From positions 1 to 64,000 of the forward strand of contig CAZBJX010000010.1 in the NCBI GenBank assembly GCA_964492335.1: a stretch of 64,000 nt of DNA. Direction: 5' to 3'. The notes under the pieces are model-generated. The model was not told the origin of the DNA. It did no database searches and was given only the letters and a program-made list of their open reading frames with translations. Within the stretch, counting starts at the first letter, position 1; each line of letters starts with the position of its first letter. The position numbers and the translations under genes were made by a program. This document shows positions 28,301 through 34,781 of the stretch, in pieces. The DNA comes from JAFGCL01 sp964492335 (GTDB lineage: Bacteria; Chloroflexota; Dehalococcoidia; UBA2247; RBG-13-53-26).

Positions 28301-28497
28301 TGACCGGGCGCTACCGGCCCATGACCTGCGGCGGCAAGACCATTCACCAGATGGGCATGACCTTCAACGGCGGCTGGCTGTTCCCCGAGGACTTCGGGGA
28401 CACCGCCAACCTGATCACTCCCACCGTGGGAGACGGCAACTCCATGACCCCCGAGTACAAGGCCTTCATGGTCAACGTGAAGAAGCGGGGCACCTAG
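25396..28497 (+). CDS. fdnG: selenocysteine-containing formate dehydrogenase catalytic subunit, TAT-exported
   Basis: The gene is read through an in-frame TGA at 25978-25980 as selenocysteine 195, giving 1033 residues. The segment ALGLVYIDHQARV-U-HGPTVPALAESFGRGAMTNH matches FdnG, where Sec and the next His (H196) bind and act at molybdenum. The N-terminus has a TAT motif (RRQFLAG, R5-R6) and hydrophobic stretch. C54, C57, C61 and C90 form the [4Fe-4S] site, with K92 behind it. The C-terminal molybdopterin-binding domain includes HWCSGAITRW and ISHELAQEKGIKNGDWV. The two open stretches, 25396-25977 and 25981-28497, are in the same frame and GAGG precedes the ATG. The product oxidises formate on the outer face of the membrane. 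It is the third gene of its operon, after the FeS and NrfD subunits. Confidence 0.93.
25978..26018 (+). promoter_or_regulatory. selenocysteine UGA and SECIS-like hairpin
   Basis: After TGA (25978-25980), CCGA (25987-25990) can pair with TCGG (26015-26018). The inner CGGCTCT (25997-26003) pairs with AGAGTCG (26007-26013) around GGC. A stem-loop with guanines in the apex at about this distance from UGA is the layout of bacterial SECIS elements bound by SelB. Confidence 0.8.
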
Positions 28498-28534
28498 GCC
28501 GGCCCCGGCAGAGGACGAGCATCGCTTAGAGTCA

Positions 28535-28563
28535 CTGCCCCAGTCCCCCTGGGACTGGGGCAG
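28535..28563 (+). terminator. perfect hairpin between fdnG and fdhE
   Basis: CTGCCCCAGTCCC (28535-28547) pairs perfectly with GGGACTGGGGCAG (28551-28563) around CCT. Only a weak T-stretch (TTCGCCTTT) follows, so it may lower read-through into the maturation genes or protect the mRNA end rather than terminate fully. Confidence 0.6.
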
Positions 28564-28598
28564 TTCGCCTTTGGAGGCAGACAGCGGAGGTGAGGACG

Positions 28599-29519
28599 GT
28601 GGGCCAGTCCCAGCCAGGTGAAGTCAAGAGAATAGAGGCGACCATCAACCGGATAGAGAGGGACAAGCCCCCCCTCAAGGCCGTTGCCGATGCCTTCCGG
28701 GAGGTGCTGGTCTCCCGGGCCCGCCTCAAGGCCGGGATGCCGGCCTACCAGGGGCCGCCGCTGCCGTCACCGGACCCCGGGCAGCAGTCCAGGGGAGTCC
28801 CCCTGCTCACCCGGGAAGACCTGGCCGGTCTGGCGGACCCCTGGGGAGAGACCGCGGCCGCCGCCCTGGCGTCCCTGGCCAGGGCCTTTCCCTCCATCGG
28901 GGCCGAAGCGGGGCGGCTGCGGGAGGCCTTCGACGCGGGCCGGGCCGACCTCGGACGGTGCCTGCGGGCCCTGGCCGTGGAGGGCGAAGATGAGCTGGAG
29001 GGGACCGCTTCCCGCCTGGACATTCCCGCCCCGGTCCTGGCCTTCATCCTCGGCCAGATGCTGAAGCCCTTCGTGGAGAAGAGGACCGCGCCCCTGCAGG
29101 CCCTGGTGCGCCAGCTGCCGTGGCACCGGGGCTACTGCCCCGTCTGCGGCTCCTTCCCGGAGATGACCTGGCTGCAGGGGGAGGAGGGGCAGAGGTGGCT
29201 GCGCTGCTCGCTGTGCGGCCACCAGTGGCAGTTCGACCGGATGCGCTGCCCTCACTGCGAAGCCCAGGGCCAGAAGAAGCGCCTGATCTACGTGGAGGGA
29301 TGCCGGCACGAGTACGCCGAGACCTACGCCGACTGCCGCCGCTACATCGTGGGCGTCGACCTGCGGGAGCGCCCGAAGGAGCCGCTTACCCCGGCATCGG
29401 CCATCGGCCTGGTGCACCTGGACATCATGGCCCAGCAGAGGGGCTTCACCCCGGTGGCCGTGACCGCCTGGAACGTGGTCGGGCCGGGCATGCCGGACGC
29501 CGAGGGGAGGGGGACCTAG
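28599..29519 (+). CDS. fdhE: formate dehydrogenase accessory protein FdhE
   Basis: A 306-residue FdhE homologue. The C-terminal rubredoxin-like half has CPVCGSFPEM, CSLCGHQW and CPHC knuckles and the RLIYVEGCRHEYAETYADCRRYIVGVDLR segment typical of FdhE. FdhE interacts with the catalytic subunit of TAT-exported formate dehydrogenases and is needed for their activity before export. GTG 28599 is the preferred start because GGAGGTGA ends eight bases before it; an in-frame GTG at 28590 lies inside that site. The stop is one base before the next start. Confidence 0.9.
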   Translation: MGQSQPGEVKRIEATINRIERDKPPLKAVADAFREVLVSRARLKAGMPAYQGPPLPSPDPGQQSRGVPLLTREDLAGLADPWGETAAAALASLARAFPSIGAEAGRLREAFDAGRADLGRCLRALAVEGEDELEGTASRLDIPAPVLAFILGQMLKPFVEKRTAPLQALVRQLPWHRGYCPVCGSFPEMTWLQGEEGQRWLRCSLCGHQWQFDRMRCPHCEAQGQKKRLIYVEGCRHEYAETYADCRRYIVGVDLRERPKEPLTPASAIGLVHLDIMAQQRGFTPVAVTAWNVVGPGMPDAEGRGT

Positions 29520-29520
29520 G

Positions 29521-30141
29521 ATGGCGGACGGTACGCCGGGCGGGGCGCCGGGGATCGACCGGGTGGGCCCGTACACCTGGGAGGGGTTCCTGGAGCGGGT
29601 CCGCCAGTTCCACAGCTACCCCGCTCCCGGGGTGCTGGTGGGCGGCATCATGGTGGCCATGGCCATGGAGCAGATTCCCAGGGGGGTCCTCTTCAACGCC
29701 ATCTGCGAGACGCCTTCGTGCCTGCCGGATTCCGTCCAGATGCTCACGCCGTGCACCGTGGGCAACGGCTGGCTGAGGGTGGTCAACCTGGGGCGCTACG
29801 CCATCACTCTCTACAACAAGTTCGAAGGGGACGGCGTGCGCGTCCACCTCGACCCGGGCAAGCTTGAAGGCTGGGATGAGATCCGGGCCTGGTACCTCAA
29901 GCTCCGGGCCAAGCGGGAGCAGGATTCCGCCCTGCTTCAGGAGCAGGTCCGGCTGGCCGGGCGGAGCATCTACACGCTGCGCCCGGTGCAGGTCAAACGG
30001 GGCGAGCTGGTCAGGGGCTCCAAGGGCAGCATCGCCGTCTGCCGCTCCTGCGGCGAGGCCTATCCGGAAAGGGACGGCCCCCTCTGCCTGGGGTGCCAGG
30101 GGCAGGCCCCGTATGAGACGCCCGCCGCCGGCCGGGACTAG
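29521..30141 (+). CDS. FmdE-family protein with zinc ribbon
   Basis: A 206-residue protein of the family named after subunit E of formylmethanofuran dehydrogenase. The FmdE core has VRQFHSYPAPGVLVGGIMVAMAM, ICETPSCLPDSVQMLTPCTVGNGWLRV and YAITLYNKFEGDGVRVHLD. A zinc ribbon follows at the C-terminus (CRSC...CLGC). In many members the first motif is FHGH-x-CPG with a metal-binding cysteine; here it is FHSYPAPG, so that ligand is gone, while the C-E-x-x-S-C motif remains. Bacterial relatives lie near molybdenum enzymes, but no reaction is established. Its place between fdhE and fdhD implies a role in formate dehydrogenase maturation or molybdopterin handling. Confidence 0.78.
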   Translation: MADGTPGGAPGIDRVGPYTWEGFLERVRQFHSYPAPGVLVGGIMVAMAMEQIPRGVLFNAICETPSCLPDSVQMLTPCTVGNGWLRVVNLGRYAITLYNKFEGDGVRVHLDPGKLEGWDEIRAWYLKLRAKREQDSALLQEQVRLAGRSIYTLRPVQVKRGELVRGSKGSIAVCRSCGEAYPERDGPLCLGCQGQAPYETPAAGRD

Positions 30142-30148
30142 CGACCCC

Positions 30149-30901
30149 ATGGCCGGATCTAAGAAGGTCCCCGTGCTCCGCCTGAGCGGTCAGGGCTTCA
30201 GCCGGACCGAGGCGGAGGTGGCCGAGGAAGCCCCGCTCACCATAGTCCTCAACGGGCGGGAGCTGGTGACCCTGCTCTGCTCGCCGGGAGACCCGGAGTA
30301 CCTGGCCGCCGGGTACGTTCAGTCCCAGGGGCTGATCAACACCAGGGACGACATCGTGGCCCTGGCCGCCGGCCCGGGCACGGTCACCATGGACACCAGG
30401 GAAGAGGCCGCCGCCCCGGGGCGGCCCGTGATCGCCTCCAGCGGGGAAAGGGGCAAGGGCCGGCATGTGCCCCCGGAGGTGCCGAAGGGGGCCGGCATGA
30501 GGCTGGCCGCCGCCCGGGCCCTCTCCCTCATGGGCGACTTCGAGCAGCGCTCCAGGACCTTCAGAGACACGGGCGGCGTACACAGCGCGGCGCTGTGCGA
30601 CGCCGGGGGCATAATGGTCTTCAACGAGGACATCGGGCGGCACAACGCCATCGACAAGGTCTTCGGGCAGTGCCTCCTCCAGGGCATCCCCACCGGCGCC
30701 GGGCTGCTGCTGATCACCGGCCGGATCTCCTCCGAGATACTGCTCAAGGCCGCCGCCAGGAGCGTGCCGGTCATCATATCCAGGAACGCCCCCACCGACG
30801 CGGCGGTCCGGCTGGCCGGCGAGCTGGCAGTGACGCTGATCGGCTTCGCCAGGGGCCGCAGCCTGACGGTCTACGCCAACGACTGGCGGGTGACGGCCTG
30901 A
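30149..30901 (+). CDS. fdhD: FdhD-family formate dehydrogenase accessory protein, without the catalytic cysteine
   Basis: The 250-residue protein has the FdhD core: LLCSPGDPEYLAAGYVQSQG in the N-terminal half and GGVHSAALCDAGG, NEDIGRHNAIDKVFG and LLITGRISSEILLKAA in the C-terminal half. In E. coli FdhD a Cys-x-x-Cys loop passes sulfur from IscS to the molybdenum cofactor before it is inserted into formate dehydrogenase. In this protein the corresponding loop reads PVIASSGERGKGRHVP, with no cysteine at all. It may therefore bind cofactor without acting as a sulfurtransferase, or use another cysteine. The ATG at 30149 lies seven bases after the previous stop. An earlier in-frame ATG (29864) would overlap the FmdE gene and is rejected. 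Confidence 0.87.
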   Translation: MAGSKKVPVLRLSGQGFSRTEAEVAEEAPLTIVLNGRELVTLLCSPGDPEYLAAGYVQSQGLINTRDDIVALAAGPGTVTMDTREEAAAPGRPVIASSGERGKGRHVPPEVPKGAGMRLAAARALSLMGDFEQRSRTFRDTGGVHSAALCDAGGIMVFNEDIGRHNAIDKVFGQCLLQGIPTGAGLLLITGRISSEILLKAAARSVPVIISRNAPTDAAVRLAGELAVTLIGFARGRSLTVYANDWRVTA

Positions 30902-30908
30902 CGGCACC

Positions 30909-30925
30909 GGGGCCGGGCGGGCCCC
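30909..30925 (+). terminator. short GC hairpin after fdhD
   Basis: GGGGCC pairs with GGCCCC eight bases after the fdhD stop. No T-run follows; termination ability is uncertain. Confidence 0.3.
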
Positions 30926-30929
30926 TGAC

Positions 30930-30959
30930 TTGCATGCCGGCGGCGCGGGCGGCTATCAT
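30930..30959 (+). promoter_or_regulatory. probable promoter of the riboswitch-moeA-modABC transcript
   Basis: TTGCAT (30930-30935), 18 bases, TATCAT (30954-30959). Transcription would begin about 50 bases before the riboswitch aptamer. A perfect small hairpin, TGCCGCC-AGA-GGCGGCA (30986-31002), lies in between. Confidence 0.5.
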
Positions 30960-31015
30960 ATAGTTCAGGCTTCACCTGCTCAAGCTGCCGCCAGAGGCGG
31001 CATCGAGTATCCAGG

Positions 31016-31132
31016 ACTCTTCGAGCCGGCGCACCTAAGTCGCCAGATACGGTGCCCCGGCCGACGGACCCCAGAGGGGTCCCGACTGGGCACAAGTGGA
31101 AACGCTTGTACCTCCTGCGGGAAAGGAGAGAG
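31016..31132 (+). ncRNA. Moco/Tuco-type (molybdenum or tungsten cofactor) riboswitch
   Basis: The stretch has the conserved skeleton of the Moco RNA motif as I know it. A 5' strand ACTCTTCGAGCC is followed by GCACC closing with GGTGC after AGATAC, then GGCCGAC. Two stem-loops come next, GGACCCC-AGA-GGGGTCC and ACAAG-TGGAAACG-CTTGT. A 3' strand CCTCC...GGGAAAGGAGAGAG closes the outer helix and contains a ribosome-binding site. The location fits: it lies between formate dehydrogenase maturation genes and a MoeA-like/ModABC set. Cofactor binding would be expected to hide GGAAAGGAG and lower translation of what follows. Whether it senses the molybdenum or tungsten form cannot be told. Confidence 0.82.
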
Positions 31133-31135
31133 AAC

Positions 31136-31153
31136 ATGAGCAAGGCATCGTGA
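31136..31153 (+). other. five-codon open frame directly under the riboswitch ribosome site
   Basis: ATG AGC AAG GCA TCG TGA stands three bases after the riboswitch and at proper distance from GGAAAGGAG. It encodes only MSKAS. It may be a leader peptide whose translation is controlled by the riboswitch, or the stump of a gene whose continuation was lost. Between 31154 and 31371 I see no other gene. Confidence 0.4.
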
Positions 31154-31371
31154 TGCGCCGGGCATCCCGTCCCCGGAGCGCCCTGCCAGTCACCCCGAAC
31201 GACTTCCCCTGGTAGCCGGAGGCCCCTTCGGTGACGCCCCTGACCGCCCCGCCCCGGCGCGGCGGTCCCGCCATGGCGCCGCCCGCTGAGCCTCCCCGGC
31301 AGAGCCCCCGGGCCAGGCGCCCGTCACCCGGGCGCCCGCGGCGGACCCCACCGCGCCCAGAGGCGAGGAGG

Positions 31372-32397
31372 ATGATGATCAGCAGAGTCAGAGTTGAAGA
31401 CGCAGTGGGCATGACCCTGGCCCACGACATAACCAAGGTGGTCCCCGGCGGTTTCAAGGGAGCCGCCTTCCGGCGGGGGCACACCATCAGGACCGAGGAC
31501 ATCGAGGAGTTCCTTCACATGGGCAAGGAGCACGTCTTCATTATGGACCTCGAAGAGGGGCAACTGCACGAAGACGAGGCCGCGCTGCGCATAGCCGGGG
31601 CGGTGGCGGGGCCGGGGCTCCTGCCCTCGGCGCCGAAGGAGGGGCGGGTCAACCTCACGGCGGCCTTCGCCGGCCTGCTCAAGGTCAATGTCGCCGGCCT
31701 GGAGGCCATCAACTCGCTGGGCGACATGATCGTGGCCACGGCCCACAACGGCACTGTCTGCCGGGAGGGGGCGCGGGTGGCCGCCATGCGCATCATACCC
31801 CTCTCCATCCATGAAGGGCGTCTGGCGGAGATGGAGCGGATCGCCGCGGGCAGCCAGCCGGTCATCAGCGTGCACCGCCTCAAGCTCACCCGGATAGGCG
31901 TCATTGTCACCGGCAGCGAGGTGGCCAGCGGGCGCGTCAAGGATGCCTTCACCGGGGTGATGCGCCGCAAGGTAGAGGCCCTGGGCGCCAGCGTCCACAG
32001 GCACGCGGTGATCACCGACGACCCCGAGGTGATTGCGGCCACGGTCCGGGACATGCAGGCCGGCGGCTGCGAGGTGATCGTCTGCTGCAGTGGCATGTCC
32101 GTCGATCCGGATGACGTGACCCCGGAAGGGATACGGCTGTCCGGGGCCGAGGTGCGCTTCTACGGGGTTCCGGTCATCTCGGGCGCCATGTCCCTCTATG
32201 CGAGGCTGGGGGACACGCACATACTGGGCGTCCCCGCCTGCACCATACACGCCCCCAACACCGCCTTCGACAGGCTCTTCCCCGTCGTTCTGACGGGCGA
32301 GGAGCTCACCTTCGACGGGACGCGGAAGCTGGGGCACGGGGGCCTGTGCCTGAAATGCGACAAGTGCGCCTACCCGGTGTGCCCCTTCTGCAAGTGA
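31372..32397 (+). CDS. MoeA-like molybdopterin-binding protein with C-terminal cysteine cluster
   Basis: A 341-residue protein related to MoeA, which inserts molybdate into molybdopterin. The N-terminal segment VEDAVGMTLAHDITKVVPGGFKGAAFRRGHTIR matches the MoeA start. The MogA/MoeA cofactor-binding domain appears at RIGVIVTGSEVASGRVKDAF and VIVCCSGMSVDPDDVTPEGIR, where canonical enzymes read TGGTSVG-D-D; that motif is modified here. It ends in the cysteine-rich tail LCLKCDKCAYPVCPFCK, five cysteines that could hold a metal or FeS cluster. GAGGAGG touches the double ATG at 31372/31375, so the second ATG may be the real start. Moco handling or sensing is inferred from domain and neighbours. Confidence 0.82.
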   Translation: MMISRVRVEDAVGMTLAHDITKVVPGGFKGAAFRRGHTIRTEDIEEFLHMGKEHVFIMDLEEGQLHEDEAALRIAGAVAGPGLLPSAPKEGRVNLTAAFAGLLKVNVAGLEAINSLGDMIVATAHNGTVCREGARVAAMRIIPLSIHEGRLAEMERIAAGSQPVISVHRLKLTRIGVIVTGSEVASGRVKDAFTGVMRRKVEALGASVHRHAVITDDPEVIAATVRDMQAGGCEVIVCCSGMSVDPDDVTPEGIRLSGAEVRFYGVPVISGAMSLYARLGDTHILGVPACTIHAPNTAFDRLFPVVLTGEELTFDGTRKLGHGGLCLKCDKCAYPVCPFCK

Positions 32398-32430
32398 ACG
32401 ACGGCGCCCGGGCGGGAACGAAGAGGAGAC

Positions 32431-33159
32431 ATGAAGACGGTACAAACCAGACAGGCCACCATCCTGGACGATCTGATCACCAGCCTGGGGGACTCCGACG
32501 CCAGGGTCAGGGACGTCCGCGTGGGGCTCAACACCATCGGGGTGCTGAGCCGCCACCTGGGGCTGGCCCACGCCAGCCCGGCGCCCCGCTCCGGGGTGAG
32601 GGACGCGGGGCAGCTCATCGGCCGCAGCGCCCTGGAGCTGGCGGAATACGCCCGGTCGTCAAACCCCGTTGAGGCCGGGATCGGCCTGGCGGCCATCAAC
32701 TCGCTCATCGCGCCGCAGGGGGAAACGCTGAACGCCATTGACTTCCTCATCGAACAGGGCCGGGGCAAGAAGATCGCCATGGTGGGCCGCTTCCCCCGGG
32801 CCGCGGCCGTGGAGCAGGCGGCCGGGGAGCTGTGGGTCCTGGAGAAGGACCCGCGGCCGGGCGACTTCCCGGAGAGCGAAGCCCCCGGTATCATCCCCCG
32901 GGCGGACATCGTGGCCATAACCGGGGCGACGCTGGCCAACGGGTCGCTGCAGCGCCTGCTGGAGCTGGCCCGGGGCTACACCGTGGTGTTCGGCCCCAGC
33001 ACCCCCCTGTCGCCGGTGCTGTTCGACTGGGGAGTGGACCTGATCGGAGGCACGCGGGTCACCGACCCGGAGGCCATCCTGCTCAGGATCTCCCAGGGGG
33101 GGAACTCGGTCTGCCAGTTCAAGGACTGCCTGGATTTCCTGGCCCTGAGGAAGCCATAG
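32431..33159 (+). CDS. DUF364/DUF4213-type putative heavy-metal chelation protein
   Basis: The 242-residue protein matches the family annotated as putative heavy-metal chelation (DUF4213 N-terminal part plus DUF364 Rossmann-like part). Landmarks are NPVEAGIGLAAINSLIA in the first part, then KIAMVGRFPRAAAVEQ, ADIVAITGATLANGSLQRLLEL and VVFGPSTPLSPVLFDWGVDLIGG. No reaction is established for the family; members often lie beside ABC transporters for metals or oxyanions and beside molybdenum genes. Here it stands between the MoeA-like gene and modA, so molybdate or cofactor handling is a fair guess. Confidence 0.8.
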   Translation: MKTVQTRQATILDDLITSLGDSDARVRDVRVGLNTIGVLSRHLGLAHASPAPRSGVRDAGQLIGRSALELAEYARSSNPVEAGIGLAAINSLIAPQGETLNAIDFLIEQGRGKKIAMVGRFPRAAAVEQAAGELWVLEKDPRPGDFPESEAPGIIPRADIVAITGATLANGSLQRLLELARGYTVVFGPSTPLSPVLFDWGVDLIGGTRVTDPEAILLRISQGGNSVCQFKDCLDFLALRKP

Positions 33160-33233
33160 GGACGGACCCTGTCCCGGCCGGGGTGCGCGGGGACCGGCCG
33201 GGGCCCGGATCGAATATCGGAAGAAGGAGGGAC

Positions 33234-34019
33234 ATGAAGAAACTCGCACTGCTGACCCTGGCCGCACTGCTGATGGCCAGCCTGATCTCCGGCCTCATCG
33301 GCTGCTCCTCGGAGGAGGACGCAGTTGAACTACGCATCTCGGCGGCCGCCAGTCTCACCGACGTCCTCAAGGAGATCAACGGCCTGTACACCGCCAAGCA
33401 CTCGAACGTCACCTTAACCCCCACCTACGACTCGTCCGGGAAGCTCCAGACGCAGATTGAGCAGGGAGCGCCCTGCGACGTCTTCCTCTCGGCCGGCGCC
33501 AAACAGATGGACGCCCTGCAGACCCAGGACCTGCTGATCACGGACACGCGCCAGGACCTGCTGCAGAACAAGGTGGTGCTGATCGTGCCCAATGACAGCA
33601 CCCTCGGGCTGACCGACTTCAACGGCCTGACCGGCGCCGCTGTCTCCAGGATAGCCATCGGTGATCCGGCCTCGGTGCCCGCTGGCAGCTACGCCAAGAA
33701 GGCCTTTGAGCAGCTCGGCATCTGGGCCCAGCTGGAGCCCAGGTTGGTCCTCTGCACCAATGTGCGGGAGGTGCTGACGCACGTGGAAAACGGCGATGTC
33801 GATGCCGGCGTCGTCTACGCCACCGACTACCAGATATCCACCGGGGTCAATAAGGTCGCCGATGGCCCGGCGGAGGTAAACGCCACCATTGTCTACCCGG
33901 TGGCGGTCATCAAGGACAGCCGGAACGCCGATGCCGCCGGGGAGTACCTGGACTTCCTCTTCAGCGATGAAGCGGGGGAGGTCTTCGAGGACTACGGCTT
34001 CGTCCTGGTTAAGGGCTGA
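33234..34019 (+). CDS. modA: molybdate ABC transporter, substrate-binding lipoprotein ModA
   Basis: A 261-residue periplasmic-type binding protein with a lipoprotein signal ending in LIGC (C24). Mature sequence starts with VELRISAAASLTDVLKEIN, the ModA signature in which serines of SAAASL contact the oxyanion, and continues with TYDSSGKLQTQIEQGAPCDVFLSAG. Further family motifs are IAIGDPASVPAGSYAKKAFEQLG and GDVDAGVVYATDY. It captures molybdate (or tungstate) outside the membrane. AAGAAGGAGG precedes the ATG. It is followed by modB after 28 bases. Confidence 0.95.
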   Translation: MKKLALLTLAALLMASLISGLIGCSSEEDAVELRISAAASLTDVLKEINGLYTAKHSNVTLTPTYDSSGKLQTQIEQGAPCDVFLSAGAKQMDALQTQDLLITDTRQDLLQNKVVLIVPNDSTLGLTDFNGLTGAAVSRIAIGDPASVPAGSYAKKAFEQLGIWAQLEPRLVLCTNVREVLTHVENGDVDAGVVYATDYQISTGVNKVADGPAEVNATIVYPVAVIKDSRNADAAGEYLDFLFSDEAGEVFEDYGFVLVKG

Positions 34020-34047
34020 GCCCCGGTAGAGACGAAGAACTGAAGGC

Positions 34048-34758
34048 ATGCACGAGTACCTGTCACCGCTGTGGGTGTCGCTGAAGACGGTCGCCGTCAC
34101 CATGGTGATCGTCTTCATCCTGGGAGTGGGCGCGGCCCGCTGGATGGCCCGCTACTCCGGCTGGCTCAAGCCCTGGATAGACGGCCTCTTCATCCTGCCG
34201 CTGGTGCTGCCGCCGACGGTGGTCGGCCTGGTACTGCTGCTGACCTTCGGCCGGCACGGGCCGCTGTGGCCCGTGTTGTCGGCCATAGACGTGAACGTCA
34301 TCCTGTCGTGGCCGGCCGCCGTCATCTCGGCCACCGTGGTGGCCTTCCCCCTGATGTACATGACGGCCAAGGGCGCCTTCGAGCAGGTGGACGGCACCAT
34401 CGAGGACGCCGCCCGCACCCTGGGGGCCGGGGAATGGAGGGTCTTCCTCACCATCTCCCTGGCCCTGGCGCGGCCCGGCATCATAGCCGGGACCGTCCTC
34501 TGCATCGCCCGTTCGCTGGGGGAGTTCGGCGCCACCGTCATGTTCGCCGGGAACATCCCGGGCAAGACCACCACCCTGCCCGTGGCCATCTACTTCGCCT
34601 ACGCCGCCGGCGATACGGGGCGGGCCCTGTGGCTGGCCGCCATGGTCCTGGTCATGTCCTTCACTTCTGTGGTCTGCCTGGCCTACTTCCGCAAGCCGAG
34701 GCCGCGGGCGGCGGCCTCCGCCACGGAACCCGCGCCGGAGGGGGCCCCGGCGCGGTAG
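34048..34758 (+). CDS. modB: molybdate ABC transporter, permease ModB
   Basis: A 236-residue permease with about five or six transmembrane helices. PLVLPPTVVGLVLLLTFGRHGPLW is the ModB signature, and EDAARTLGAGEWRVFLTISLALARPGIIAG is the EAA loop that contacts the ATPase. The C-terminus is an Ala/Pro-rich tail. It forms the membrane channel for ModA-delivered oxyanion and is followed by modC after 23 bases. Confidence 0.95.
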   Translation: MHEYLSPLWVSLKTVAVTMVIVFILGVGAARWMARYSGWLKPWIDGLFILPLVLPPTVVGLVLLLTFGRHGPLWPVLSAIDVNVILSWPAAVISATVVAFPLMYMTAKGAFEQVDGTIEDAARTLGAGEWRVFLTISLALARPGIIAGTVLCIARSLGEFGATVMFAGNIPGKTTTLPVAIYFAYAAGDTGRALWLAAMVLVMSFTSVVCLAYFRKPRPRAAASATEPAPEGAPAR

Positions 34759-34781
34759 CGCGCCGGACCGGGGGGGCGGCT

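Noticed and set aside
25927..28347. Long minus-strand frame opposite the formate dehydrogenase gene
   Set aside because: Shadow frame with no motifs and no ribosome site.
29864..30148. A longer FdhD that starts at 29864
   Set aside because: It would overlap the FmdE-family gene by nearly 280 bases and adds low-complexity sequence unrelated to FdhD; the ATG at 30149 fits the family length.
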